Below are positions 27,575-39,248 of a stretch of DNA of 64,000 bases, piece after piece. This DNA comes from Gossypium raimondii. Lineage: Eukaryota > Streptophyta > Magnoliopsida > Malvales > Malvaceae. A program made the translations under genes and the position numbers. Positions within the stretch are counted from its first letter, which is position 1, and every line of letters starts with the position of its first letter. The stretch is from NCBI RefSeq assembly GCF_025698545.1, contig NC_068569.1, positions 19,964,001 to 20,028,000 on the forward strand. The letters are read 5' to 3'. Under the pieces are notes generated by a model that saw only the letters and a program-made list of their open reading frames with translations, was not told the origin of the DNA and made no database searches.

Positions 27575-28325
27575 TTCACCACCTTCATATTATTAATGAT
27601 TATATAGATAGAAATAGGAATTTCATTGATACAATAGTAAAATATAAAACTTAGTAGGGTAACAAATTAGAATCACAATACAATTCATTATACGATGATA
27701 GTTAAGTCATATAAATAGGAAGAGATATCATAGAAGAAAAAAACCAATATAGAAATGGGATTTGAGAACCCCCTATTTCCATCGTTTTAAACTAGCAGCA
27801 AGGATCACTAAACTGGTAATAGTAGAAATTTACCAAAGATGAACCGCCATGGACAACCGCCAACAATAGTCAAACTGCACTAATAATGAATTCATGTGAA
27901 CGACGACAATGCTAGAGGTTCCTAAAAGGCTCTTCAGCATCGGTGATGCGTAAAACTAGTCTTTAAAGACTAAATCAATAGATGAAAGGTAAGTCTAATA
28001 CCCCTAAAACTTTCCTAAGTTAAAAGAAATATTTAAAAACTATGACTACAACTATTAACATTGACACCACCTTTAAAGAAAATAGAGTGAATTATTAATA
28101 CTGTTACCATTTTCCAAGAAATAAGAACGTATTTTATTTACACAGATGCTTTCGTCTTGTAACACCGAGTAGAACTTGTCCACCAGAAAAAAAAATCACT
28201 TCAAAAGCGATTAAAAAGTTAAGAGGAAAAGGACCCAAAAAAGACTGCTAGAGAGAAAGTACAGAGAAAGTAACAGTAATCCAATGTACTAGATTTTTTT
28301 ATTAATGATGTTTTTTTATATTCTC

Positions 28326-28470
28326 CATGTACATTTTACGATCTATGTTCAATATCTGTGATTACCTTTTCCAACAATGTCGTCTCCAGTGTTCGAACTT
28401 ACGTTCTCTCATTGGAAGAGTAATATGTCTTACTACTACAATCAACACTTGTTGGTTATTATTCTCGTCA
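28326..28470 (-). repeat. SINE-like repeat, family C, copy 1
   Basis: Shares CATxTTTTACxATCxATGTTCA, a CCAACAATGTxGTCTCC block and GTTCGAAC with 37680-37820 and 42190-42265. On the minus strand TTGTAGTAGTAAGACA is A-box-like and AGTTCGAACACT is B-box-like. Confidence 0.45.
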
Positions 28471-29457
28471 TTTGTAGTAAACTCTTTCACCTCTAAAGCT
28501 ATCAGAAGAGCTCACAACATTTTTTAGATGAATGGTGTGGAGCTCCACACCCACAGGTGTCGAGCCCAATAAAATATATTTATTAGGGTTAGGTTTACCA
28601 TAAATGATGAAAATTGAAAATGTATCAAACTTAACAACATCAAGTGTTGAGCTCCATATGAAACAGTTAAGATATTAATTAAAGAGGAAATCAACAATTA
28701 CTATTGTCAAGGGATAATAATGTATTGCATGTAACTCAAAACTCACGAGTGATAATATACTTGTATAATATATTACCATTAAAAATTTAAAAGTGATCAT
28801 TAGATATGTATACATTAATTTGATTTACTTTCAACTCGATATACATGGATGTCAATATTAGTTAATCATTATATAACAGTTACTTTGATTCCATTGGGAC
28901 GATGAAAACTTTGTAACTGTAAATTTAACAATAAAATTTCACACTTATAAATATTAAAATAGTCTTCTAAAATTATTTTTGAGAAATAAGTTTTGAAGAA
29001 ATAATTAAGAAGTTTACTATATTAAAGTAAAAAACTCACATATATTCTAATAATTTCTTTTGATATAACCTTATGGTTTAAATAATTTAATAAAAATTAA
29101 AATATACTTTAAATTTTATATAAATGTATAATATTGATATATTAAAATTACATTCTGCAATTATACTAAAATTACTATCAAAATAGAAAAAATGTAATAA
29201 ATTCAAATTAAATCCACATATAAAGGAATTTAAATGGGTTAATGTCCAAATTTGTCACTTTTATTATTATATTCTACTTTGAATGATATTTACTATTGAA
29301 AATTTACAACTATACTTTGATTTTCCACTTTACTTTTGTTTGATTAAATTTTGTAATTAATATTTTATTTTTATTGAATTTTTCTATGCAATTTTAATTA
29401 ATTAAATTAAATTGAGGCAAAATTTAATAAAAAAAGTATTCTTAATATTTTATTTCT

Positions 29458-29560
29458 TTTGGTGAAATATAAAAGGCCTGAACAGCAATATGACTAATAC
29501 GACTCAAATTCAGACCACACCTGAGTCAGTGAGCACCCTAGCTATCAGGCCAACACACAA
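29458..29560 (-). repeat. SINE-like repeat, family B, copy 2
   Basis: Counterpart of 6852-6985; both contain GTGAxxTATAA and GAGCACCCTAGCTATCAGGCC-type blocks (GAACACCCTAACTATCATGCC in the other copy). Confidence 0.4.
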
Positions 29561-29689
29561 GATTCTAATATTTATGAGTTAACAATAATAAGTTAATCAA
29601 AATATTGTTATATATATGTAATAAAATTTTTTTAAACAATTTTACTATAAGCTTTGATCATATTTATTTTTTTATGCAATGTCCAGAAC

Positions 29690-29800
29690 TACTCATAACC
29701 CTTCCTCAACTCATAAATAAGAGGATAATACGCTTCAACATATTCGAATCTACGTCACCCTACATTAACAATATTCATACCAATCGAATTAAAACTCAAT
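29690..29800 (-). repeat. SINE-like repeat, family A, copy 2
   Basis: Contains CATAAATAAGAGGATAATACG, ACATATTCGAATCTACGT and TTCATACCAATCGAATTAAA in the order found at 62608-62715. On the minus strand TTTAATTCGATTGGTATGAA is A-box-like and GATTCGAAT is B-box-like. Confidence 0.55.
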
Positions 29801-30588
29801 AGATATATTATATAAATAAATATATAAAGGAAAATTTATGTAATAAAAAAATGACGGCAGAGACGTGTTAAAACCGCTTTCAACAGTATCACATCATTCT
29901 ACCGAAAAACAGTATCACTTCAATTCAGAACAAATGAATGGCCAAGAATTTTGATTAGACCTTAAATTTTGGATAAGATCATATAATTTTTTCCTCTTTT
30001 CTACCCTTTTCCAGGATTTTTGATCCATTCATTTTTTATTTTATTTTTGGGAGACTAAACTGAACGTAAGAAGAGCTGTTCTTTGTTCTTCGGTGAAATT
30101 CATTGACGTAAACACCAATAGAATATATATGGGATCCGAGGATAAGTCTGTCTGACTTTTTATACATATCAATTCAATAAATTATTTAATTAAATTTATA
30201 TAAAATATGTTGGTTAAGTCTTAATATCAATATTTTTACCTGTTATTTAAGAATTAGGAAAAATTATAATCTTTAAAGCATTTGATTGTATCTGGGTGTA
30301 TTTAATAATTTTAAAAATTAAAGTTATGTTTGATAAATTGAAAAATTAAATATTAAAAAATATCTGTTGATAAAATAAATAATGAGAGTGTGAATTTAAG
30401 CTATAAAGTTTGTTTTATGCAGGTAAGTCGAATAACTTTTAGGGAGGCGAATGAAATTTTAATTTTTTATAGTCTGTATCTTTATAATTTTAAAGTATTA
30501 AATTGAATTTTTATATTTTTAGGGGGGCCAAAGTGTAATTTTACCTTTACTAATTTAAAATTTAAAAAAAAATTAGAAGGCCTAAATG

Positions 30589-31367
30589 ACAATTTTTCAT
30601 TTTAGGGGGCCGGGGCCATGCCAGCCCCCCTAGAATTGCCTCTGGTTTTATGTATTACTTAAAATTAAATATTGAGTATAATTAAATAGTTTAATAATGG
30701 ATAATATAATCTTAAATGGAATAGAATAAAAAATTTTGAATTTTATTCTTTATTAAGTGATAAGTAGTTTCTTATCTACTAATCATTTTTCGCACTTTTT
30801 TTTGAAAAATTCTATCTAATAGTTTTCATTGTGGGTTATCGATGTGTTTAGAAAAATAAGTTACTAAAATATTAATTTTCAGATGATTGATTTATTTTCA
30901 GCACTATCAAACAAGGCCTAAGTGTTGAAAAATTAAGTAATAAATTTTAGTATTGAAATTTATAAGCAATATTGAATTTATATTATAAAACTATTTGGTA
31001 TATTAGTAAAAACAAAGTACGAAATATAATTATTTTGTTTGATAAAAGTAAATCTTGAATTTTGAAAATTCATTATGTCATTTTGAGGGTATTTATGTTA
31101 TTTTACATTTTGATAAATCTAGAAAAGTGCATTGTAATAATGAAAATCATGAGATTAGAACCCAAGCTAATATAATCTTCACTCTCCCAATTTTACCATT
31201 TCAACTAAAATTATATTGAACTTTTATTCTTTTTAAATAAATTTGTTATATAATATTTTTTCATTCATATCATGGGCGTGCCTTAATCTAGTTATGTATA
31301 ATGTATTTGATTGAATTGGTGTCATGAGTCAACTCGACATCAACTTGATTAAGAAAATTACTTATTT
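30589..31367 (+). repeat. Recent direct duplication, copy 1 (779 bp)
   Basis: Nearly identical to 31774-32554, offset about 1186 bases. By eye there are only about seven differences in 780 bases, for example CCTCTGG against CCACTGA and one-base A-run changes. Both begin at ACAATTTTTCATTTTAGGGG and end at AAATTACTTATTT. No gene lies inside. Confidence 0.95.
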
Positions 31368-31773
31368 GTTTCAACTGTTCTAATGAATCTCCATAGCCTA
31401 ATCATTTGTGAGCATAGTAAATTAAGATTTAAAACGTAAATTAAGATTTGTTATGTAAATCATCCAAAATAAATTAAGAGCAAACTAAATATAGAAGCGT
31501 AGCTGAATCATTTTCATCTTTCAAATTAACATTATTTCAGAGAATGGTAATTCTCTTTTTAAAGATAGATATATTTAAAAGTTACATATTTGTAATTTGG
31601 GGATCATAATCCTAATATATAACTTTTGAACATTAAATTTCAATTCTTTATTTAATAATTAAATCAAAATAAACTTTAACCAAATTAAATCACTTTTAAT
31701 TTGGGCTAATTTTTTATGATAGTAAATAATGTGTAATTTTATTATTATATCTATGGGATGCCCCTATTATCCA

Positions 31774-32554
31774 ACAATTTTTCATTTTAGGGGGCCGGGG
31801 CCCATGCCAGCCCCCCTAGAATTGCCACTGATTTTATGTATTACTTAAAATTAAATATTGAGTATAATTAAATAGTTTAATAATGGATAATATAATCTTA
31901 AATGGAATAGAATAAAAAAAATTGAATTTTATTCTTTATTAAGTGATAAGTAGTTTCTTATCTACTAATCATTTTTCGCACTTTTTTTTGAAAAATTTTA
32001 TCTAATAGTTTTCATTGTGGGTTATCGATGTGTTTAGAAAAATAAGTTACTAAAAATATTAATTTTCAGATGATTGATTTATTTTCAGCACTATCAAACA
32101 AGGCCTAAGTGTTGAAAAATTAAGTAATAAATTTTAGTATTGAAATTTATAAGCAATATTGAATTTATATTATAAAACTATTTGGTATATTAGTAAAAAC
32201 AAAGTACGAAATATAATTATTTTGTTTGATAAAAGTAAATCTTGAATTTTGAAAATTCATTATGTCATTTTGAGGGTATTTATGTTATTTTACAATTTGA
32301 TAAATCTAGAAAAGTGCATTGTAATAATGAAAATCATGAGATTAGAACCCAAGCTAATATAATCTTCACTCTCCCAATTTTACCATTTCAACTAAAATTA
32401 TATTGAACTTTTATTCTTTTTAAATAAATTTGTTATATAATATTTTTTCATTCATATCATGGGCGTGCCTTAATCTAGTTATGTATAATGTATTTGATTG
32501 AATTGGTGTCATGAGTCAACTCGACATCAACTTGATTAAGAAAATTACTTATTT
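31774..32554 (+). repeat. Recent direct duplication, copy 2 (781 bp)
   Basis: Second copy of 30589-31367, separated from it by a 406-base unique spacer. It begins in the middle of a TE fragment, whose left part is present only before copy 1. A third, clearly older relative of its last 90 bases is visible at about 32690-32785 (TCTAGTTATATATAGTATG, TGAGTTAGTGTTATGAGT). Confidence 0.95.
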
Positions 32555-33049
32555 TTTTAATAAAGTAATGACTAAAAATGAAATGTCTTAGTACTAAACT
32601 TGAACCTAAATAAAGTTTATTCATAAATACTTTACTACTCAGCCTATAATTCAATTATTGAATAATAATATATTGTTAATATTTTATTTTGTTCGTGTGA
32701 CAAAATCTAGTTATATATAGTATGCCTGATTGAGTTAGTGTTATGAGTAAATTTGACACCAATTCGATTGGAAAATTTACTTAAAAACTTTTTGATAAAG
32801 TATTAACTTTATTTTGAAAAATAATGAATATTAATATAATGGAGTTTCAGTCTTTTATTAATTTTATATGAAATGTTTAAATAAAATAAAACATTTAATA
32901 ATCAAACCTAACCCTATGGAGTATTTAATTATAAGCATTTTACTATTTTACTTATACCACAATTGTTGTTGATTATTTTTTTATAAATATAATTCTAATA
33001 TTACCTTTTCTTTTCTCTCATCCATATTGTGAATGTAATAAAATATAGT

Positions 33050-33545
33050 GAAATTATTTTATGGATCCTTCCCACTACAGCATTCATGGTTCCTTCCTAC
33101 TTATTTAATGATATTTTATCAATTTTTTTCATGTTATTGATACATAATTTGGATAAATTTTTTTACCTTGAACCCCAAACTTTAAATCTTAAACTTTGGC
33201 CCTCGGATCTTGAACCCTAAACCTCAAACCCAAACTAAAACATGAACATCAAACCCCCAAACATTGAACCCTTACCTCTAAACTCTAAACCTCGAACCTT
33301 AAATGGGTTCGAGGTCGAGTTGGGGTTCAGGATTCGAGTTCAATGTTAGGAGTTTGGGGTTCGGTGTTTGATGTTTAGGTTTGGGGTTCAAGATTCAAAG
33401 TTTAAGGTTTGAGATTAGGATCATGTTTAGGGTTCGAAGTTCGGGGTTTGGGGTTCAAGATAAATTTTACCAAAATTATGTGTTAATGACATAAAAAAAA
33501 TTAAAATATCATTAAATAATTGAAAATGGGCCATAAAATAATATC
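33050..33545. mobile_element. Foldback element with telomere-like arms (about 496 bp)
   Basis: The left half is the approximate reverse complement of the right half, centred near 33303. The outer arms (GAAATTATTTTATGGATCC against GGGCCATAAAATAATATC) match the MITE at 27430-27574. The inner arms (33170-33300 and 33303-33470) are degenerate heptamers of the CCCTAAA/CCCGAAC type on the left and TTTAGGG/GTTCGGG type on the right. No coding sequence. It would form a hairpin about 240 bp long if single-stranded. Confidence 0.8.
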
Positions 33546-34483
33546 AAGTTTTCAAAATATAATATTTATTATACCAATCTAGAGAACCTCCAACTCGGAA
33601 GGAATTCCCAGAAGAAGAAAAACAAAAGATAAACTCACCCAACTTGTAATATTTATCAACAATTGACAAGCGCATTTGTCATGGGACAAGAGTAAGAGCA
33701 TGATCAAAAAAGGAATTGTCAAGCCTGATCAGTATTCCATCATAGCCAATCACGGGCAAATAATTGTTACCAAAATTTAGGATCATGTGAACTCTAAGGT
33801 ATAGCCACAGAAGAGGGAAGCCTAAAAGGGAAAGGAATGTAAAGCTTGTTCCATCGAGAGCCATCACCTATATTTCTTTTCATTTAATCATCGGAAAGCA
33901 TTTTAAAACACAAGTTCTAACGTCTTCATAATGAATAATCGTATTTTTCTACCTTCAATAGTCTAAACCCTCCATAGTAGTTCCTACCCTTCATCCTTCC
34001 TGAGTAATTGAAACAATATTCACAAAATGTGGATTTTATAGTACTTTTGGTTACGTGAATTTTGATATGTACATATATATTATGTAATCATATCATGTTC
34101 AGCATTGTTAGGTTTAAGATAAATATTTTAAATAAATAAAATGTGATAATTAATAATACAAACAAAAAGAATGGAAATTTATGTAAGAATATGAAGTCTA
34201 AAAGAAAATACCAATTAAATATTTGATCATAAAAATAAAAAATATGGTACCTAAAATATTAAATACATTTCATATCTGTTAATTTTCCAAACCAAAGAAA
34301 TGGAATAAAGTGATATCTCCATATCAAAGCCCAAACAATTTCAATTTTAATACATATCCCAAAATAACTAAATCTAATACCTATATCCAACCCAATCCAA
34401 GACTATAAGTAAACCATTTATTCCCAATATTTACTGATTAAACCAATCAAACTAATGTCCCGCCCTTACTAGAAAGGTAACTA
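33546..34483. other. Intergenic, no gene seen
   Basis: AT-rich sequence. The short minus-strand open frame at 33679-33867 has no recognisable domain and no supporting context. Confidence 0.45.
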
Positions 34484-34491
34484 GTTATAAA

Positions 34492-35062
34492 TATGGGTCA
34501 GTAAAACTCGATTCAATTCAAAAAAATAAAAATAAAATTTTGAATTTCGAGTTTCGAGTTTGAGTCCAGTTGAATTTCACAATTCGAATAATTCGAATAA
34601 CAGATTGATATAAATACTCTTTTGGTTCTTGTCAACTTTGAAAATAACTAATTCTCACAACAAAATTACAAAATATTCAAAATATTTATAAAAATTTCAA
34701 ATTTTATATTTAAAAAAGGAAAAAGATTATAAAAATTAAAATTTTAAAATTTTAAAATTTTTCTAAAATAATAATTTTGGACACCTAATTAATGATCCAA
34801 ATTATCATACTCAAGTATCTTATTTTTTATTATTTTGCTTTGAAATTTTTTCAAATATATATGGTTTCAAATTAATGTGCTCTAACATGGAATTAGTTAT
34901 ATTGTGACAATATTTTTATTTGACATGTTTTTTTAATTTAACTCGAACAGTTTCACTTGATTCAACTCGACTCGATTAAAAAATTCAAATTAAATTAGGA
35001 TGATAAAATATGACTCATAAATTCAAAATTTTTCACTCGATTTGATTGAACAGTCACCCCTA
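34492..35062. mobile_element. hAT-like non-autonomous element, older copy (571 bp)
   Basis: Left end TATGGGTCAGTAAAACTCGATTC, right end ...TTTGATTGAACAGTCACCCCTA, flanked by GTTATAAA (34484-34491) and GATATAAA (35063-35070), 7 of 8 bases equal. Subterminal CGATT/AATTCGA motifs match the copies at 26236 and 58450. Divergence of ends and duplication suggest the oldest insertion of the three. Confidence 0.65.
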
Positions 35063-35210
35063 GATATAAATAAATATGAGAAAAAATGTATTAGACCAGA
35101 ACTTGAATCTTCTGTGCATATAAATATATCATACATGATTTTTTCCTTTAATAATTTAATTAACACATCCATATGTTCATAAGATTATAAATAATTTATT
35201 CGGAATTAGA

Positions 35211-35690
35211 GGTGTTCATGGGTCAAGCTGGGTTCTAATAAAATTTTACTTAAGCTAGCACGGATAAAAATGCTAAAACCCAAGCCCAGCCCGGTCTGCC
35301 CGTGTTAAAATTTTTTATATTATTTTTTATAAAAAAATTGAAAAAAAACACAATACATCAAAAACACTAAAAATATTAAAATAAATGTTTCCCAACAAAT
35401 TGAAAATAAATTAAAAAAAAAGTTTTTAATACTTAAATAACAATAAGATAGGTGTAACTTATCAAGCAAATACCTCTAAAATAGTAGCAAATTTAAAAAT
35501 AAAATAAGAGTTATACAATATCCAAACAATAACAACAAAATAATATATAGTAATATAACAGTGAAATGACAGCAAAACAGTGGCAAAATAGTTGAAAAAC
35601 AGCAGCAAAATAACATTTTTTTTTTGCAAATTCGAGTAAAAAAATTCATACCCAAAACCCAACTTATTTTCTAAACGGGCCTTATGTTTT
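35211..35690 (+). repeat. Dispersed repeat related to 640-1253
   Basis: Starts AGGTGTTCATGGGTCAAGCTGGG and shares its AT-rich core with the reverse complement of 850-1100. The right end near AACGGGCCTTATG is unclear. Non-coding. Confidence 0.5.
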
Positions 35691-36600
35691 GGAATAGAAT
35701 AATAAATTTAAAATGTCATATTATATCAAAATATAATATTATATCATTTTAATATGAAAAACTTGTAATTTTTAATATATTATTTTAAAATATATATTTT
35801 AATAATATTTTGGAATTCTTAAAGTTTTTATCTTTTATAATAATTTTATTAAATTAAATTTTATAATTAAAATATTATTTTATAATATAAAGGTTATTTT
35901 TTTATTAACATATTCAAATAAATCAAACAATGTATTATATTGTTATTCACTTATTACATTGCAAACCAACCAAACTATATGATGCCTATTATATGTCTAT
36001 TTCATTCCTACATAATATTATTCCATTCAACTTTGTATTGTATCGCAATGAATCAAACATATTGTTAAACACTTATTAGTGCGTTATAAATAGAGGCTTG
36101 GGTTAGAGTTTGATGACATAATATTCATTTCAACCAATTCCGAGTAAATTTTTTCTTTCTTTCTTAGGTGTTTTAAATCATTATTAATATAGTTAATCTG
36201 AAACGTCTTGCCTTTACAATTACAGATCCAACCAAAATTTTATATAACATATTTGTCTAAAAAGGTTTGAACAGCCCTTGAGGTGTAAACAAAGAACTTA
36301 ACCACTGCTTTTTATTTTTTTATGTTAATTTATTAGTTGTTAGATAGTCTTAAATATATTATTGTTGTAATTTGAAAACGATATAATTGTTTGAATAATG
36401 GGGGGATCACTATAGTTGCCCAATTTGTATGATGTTATTGTACACGAAAGTTATAATTTTGTTATACCTTTACGTTCAAATACTTATTATGACTTAAAGC
36501 ACCTCATAGTATAATAGGTATAAATACGGAAATAGTGTTGGCACAACTCTATCAAAGACTACCATTACGTCAAAACTAATTCTCATTTAATGATTTAACT
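35691..36600. other. Intergenic, no gene seen
   Basis: Very AT-rich sequence with runs of TATAATATT; no coding or RNA feature recognised. Confidence 0.5.
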
Positions 36601-36689
36601 TTCCGAGTTTACTAATCCCAAAGTGATCACATTCGATTCATACTCTAATCACTCTAGATCGATTCCATCTATAAATACCTCTTCCTCCA

Positions 36690-37347
36690 AGAAGAATGGA
36701 CAAGCAACCCACATTATCCAAACTCTGCTCAAGTGCAACCTCGGATTCCTCAATCTACTATTTCTAGTGTCTCTCCATACCACTTACATTATGAACTACT
36801 CTCATTTTAGCAGCTCTATGCACCCTTATAGTATGAGCCACTCCCATTGTATTATTCAACATCTTTTAACTTTCTTTAAAAAAAAAAAAACATGTATAAC
36901 TTTAATGTTATGAGAAATATTGAAGCTATTTTTGAAAATTTAGATGAGAATGAACGAGGTCAACTACAAGCAGGGTCACTAATACTATCAAAATCAATAT
37001 TACAACCCGTATGAGTATGAACATGACTAATATTATCAACAACAACCAGGAATAAAACACCAAGATTACCTAGATTCAATTGACATGACTGACCATGTGG
37101 CAACTATCAAAAGCAATATTATCAACTACCAATAATAGAACATCAGGGCTACCCATATTTCAATCAACATGGCCTACTAGATGGCCAAGGAAACCATTAC
37201 CAACAGCCTCAACGTGAGCAACCACCTAGTCTCTACCTAGAGTACACAAACCAACCAAAGCCTCCAAAAGGCAACCATCAATCGCTATGTCAAGGGGTTG
37301 AAAACTTGTCTCTGCAAAATATACTCCAACAACGTAACAATATATAA
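36690..37347 (+). pseudogene. Frameshifted Tyr/Gln/Pro-rich coding remnant, family unknown
   Basis: Coding-like sequence that moves between frames. It reads SNPHYPNSAQVQPRIPQSTI (about 36702-36760), MRNIEAIFENLDENERGQLQ (36911-36970), YYQNQYYNPYEYEHD and YYQQQPGIKHQDYLD (about 36985-37074), then an uninterrupted piece from EHQGYPYFNQHG through QREQPPSLYLEYTNQPKPPK to a stop at 37345-37347. The amino-acid bias towards Y, Q, N and P persists across the frame changes, which argues for a former gene rather than chance. I do not recognise the family. Intronless structure and decay could mean a retro-copy or part of a transposon. Confidence 0.4.
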
Positions 37348-37679
37348 AGTTCCAAGAAAAATCTAGTAAAAATAAATGAGATTAGATTTTCCAACAAAGA
37401 TGAAGTTATTAAAGTATTTATAGTCTTTATTTTAATTTATTATGATTTTGTTGATGATTTTCTTTTAAGATTAATTCTTTAAATTATCAACATTTTTATT
37501 AATGTATTGTTCGATAACTTGAAAAATTAAGTGTTGAATAATTAAGAGTTGAGTTTTCAATACTAATTTATATTAGAAAGTTGTTTTGTATATTGATAAA
37601 ATTAAGTACCGAATGTAATTATGTTGTTTGATAAAATTAATACTGTTTTTAAAAATTATTTATTTCCTTTTTGGCATTC

Positions 37680-37820
37680 TTCATGTCTATTTTACTATTC
37701 ATGTTTGGTGGTCGTGGACTCGTGGTTGTCCCTCTTAACAATATCGTTTCCGAGATTTGAACCTGTGTCTGTCATTGGCATTCAATGTGTGTTATCATTT
37801 CACCCAATACTTATTGACAA
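37680..37820 (-). repeat. SINE-like repeat, family C, copy 2
   Basis: Contains CATGTCTATTTTACTATTCATG, AACAATATCGTTTCC and ATTTGAACCTGTG in the order seen at 28326-28470, more diverged. Confidence 0.4.
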
Positions 37821-38880
37821 AATTATTTATTTTTTAGTTTTAATATTATGAGTACTAATATATTATTTTATTTTGTATAATTTTCATAAAAATTAAATAT
37901 AATAATTTGAATACATCACTTTTAACAAAAAAAAAAAGAAAAGAAAAAGAGATGGTCTGTTTTAAAAAAAAAAATCAACTTCACATTTTCAACCTTGAGA
38001 CATAAGTACCATATCTACTTACTTATTTTATTCAAAATTTTCATAGTTGAAAATTTTGAATTAATTAAAGAATTAATAAAATTATCGAACACATTAGAAA
38101 AATAAATATTGAATCAATGAAATGAATTTTTGATGGTTTATAAAACACATCCTAAATGTAATACTTATTTATTATAATGCAATGGATATTAATTTTTATT
38201 TTTATGTTTCAAAATTTTCATTATAATAATAAATAAAGTTTAATTTAATAAGTAAAAGTTATTTTGGAGGCCTGTACCAAGAGTTAGATTATATTTTATT
38301 TCTTTTACTTAAAAATTGATAAATTAACATTTTTATGTCGATCAAAGAGTAAATTAATTAATTATGTTAAAATTTCATCTATTTCTATTGTTAAAAATTG
38401 GTGTAGCTAATGAATTAATTAGACAGTTACATGTGGCATGTCACGTGCATTTCATGCTAACTTATAGAGATTAATTTACTAATTGATTTTTAGTATAAAG
38501 GCTTCTATCATATGATACTTTTATCAATTTATATATGGCTTAATCAGCATTATTACCAATAATAAAAATTTATTTGATTTCGTTTTAACAGATATTATTA
38601 TCCGATTTAAGGGTTTAATATTTTACGGTAATAGTAAAAATTGTATAAAAAATAAAACAACAAATATGCCGTATTATGGTTACAATGTCAGTAAAAAGAA
38701 AAAAAAACAAACAAACCATTAATTGGAAAAAAAATGGTAAATGTAACAACTCTGACTGTATCAAGGGGAGCATGAGCAATGAATGTTGCTTTTTCTTTGT
38801 TTTGAACGTCAAAAATATAATACCCGCCCCATTTTGTATCGCTTTCCTTTCTCCTTTCCTTCACCAAATCCCAATCTGCC
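37821..38880. other. Intergenic and SEC24 upstream region
   Basis: AT-rich; 38390-38520 has retrotransposon-like debris. From about 38820 the base composition becomes pyrimidine-rich, consistent with the SEC24 core promoter and 5' UTR. No clear TATA box. Confidence 0.45.
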
Positions 38881-39015
38881 TGTCGATCCTCCTAAATAAA
38901 CCCTAATTTCTCCGTTCTCTCTTTCTAAAACCCTACTCCTTAATTCACATCATTCAGATCTTAGCTACTTGTTTCCTTCGTTCTACAGATCCGACGCAAA
39001 TTTCTTCGATCACGG

Positions 39016-39171
39016 GTACTTCATGTAATTATGTATTCGCAATTTTATATCATTTTGCGTTATTTCATTCGATCTTATTGCTTTTGTTATTACTCTGGGA
39101 TCATGATTGCTGTAGATTTATTATTTTCTTAGAATTGTTCAAAGAATTATTGGTTTTTTGGGTTTCTGTAG
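39016..39171 (+). other. Possible leader intron of SEC24
   Basis: Donor ACGG|GTACTT at 39016 and acceptor TTTCTGTAG ending at 39171, enclosing a T-rich stretch, 77 bases before the start codon. Inferred from consensus and composition only. Confidence 0.4.
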
Positions 39172-39248
39172 ATTTTGATCGTGTTGTAAAAAATATATAA
39201 AGAAGAGGGATATTGAAGGAGGGGATTGGAATCGGTTTTGATTAAATT

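Larger units (their letters stand above)
27575..30588. other. Intergenic, no gene seen
   Basis: AT-rich sequence with scattered SINE-like repeats listed separately. 30440-30588 is the left part of a TE fragment containing GGGAGGCGAATGAAATTTT and GGGGGGCCAAAGTGTAATTTTACC, whose right part begins the duplication at 30589. Confidence 0.5.

Noticed and set aside
33160..33470. Interstitial telomere array
   Set aside because: The heptamers are degenerate and arranged as two inverted arms within a MITE-type foldback, so it is described as a transposable element rather than a chromosome-fusion scar.
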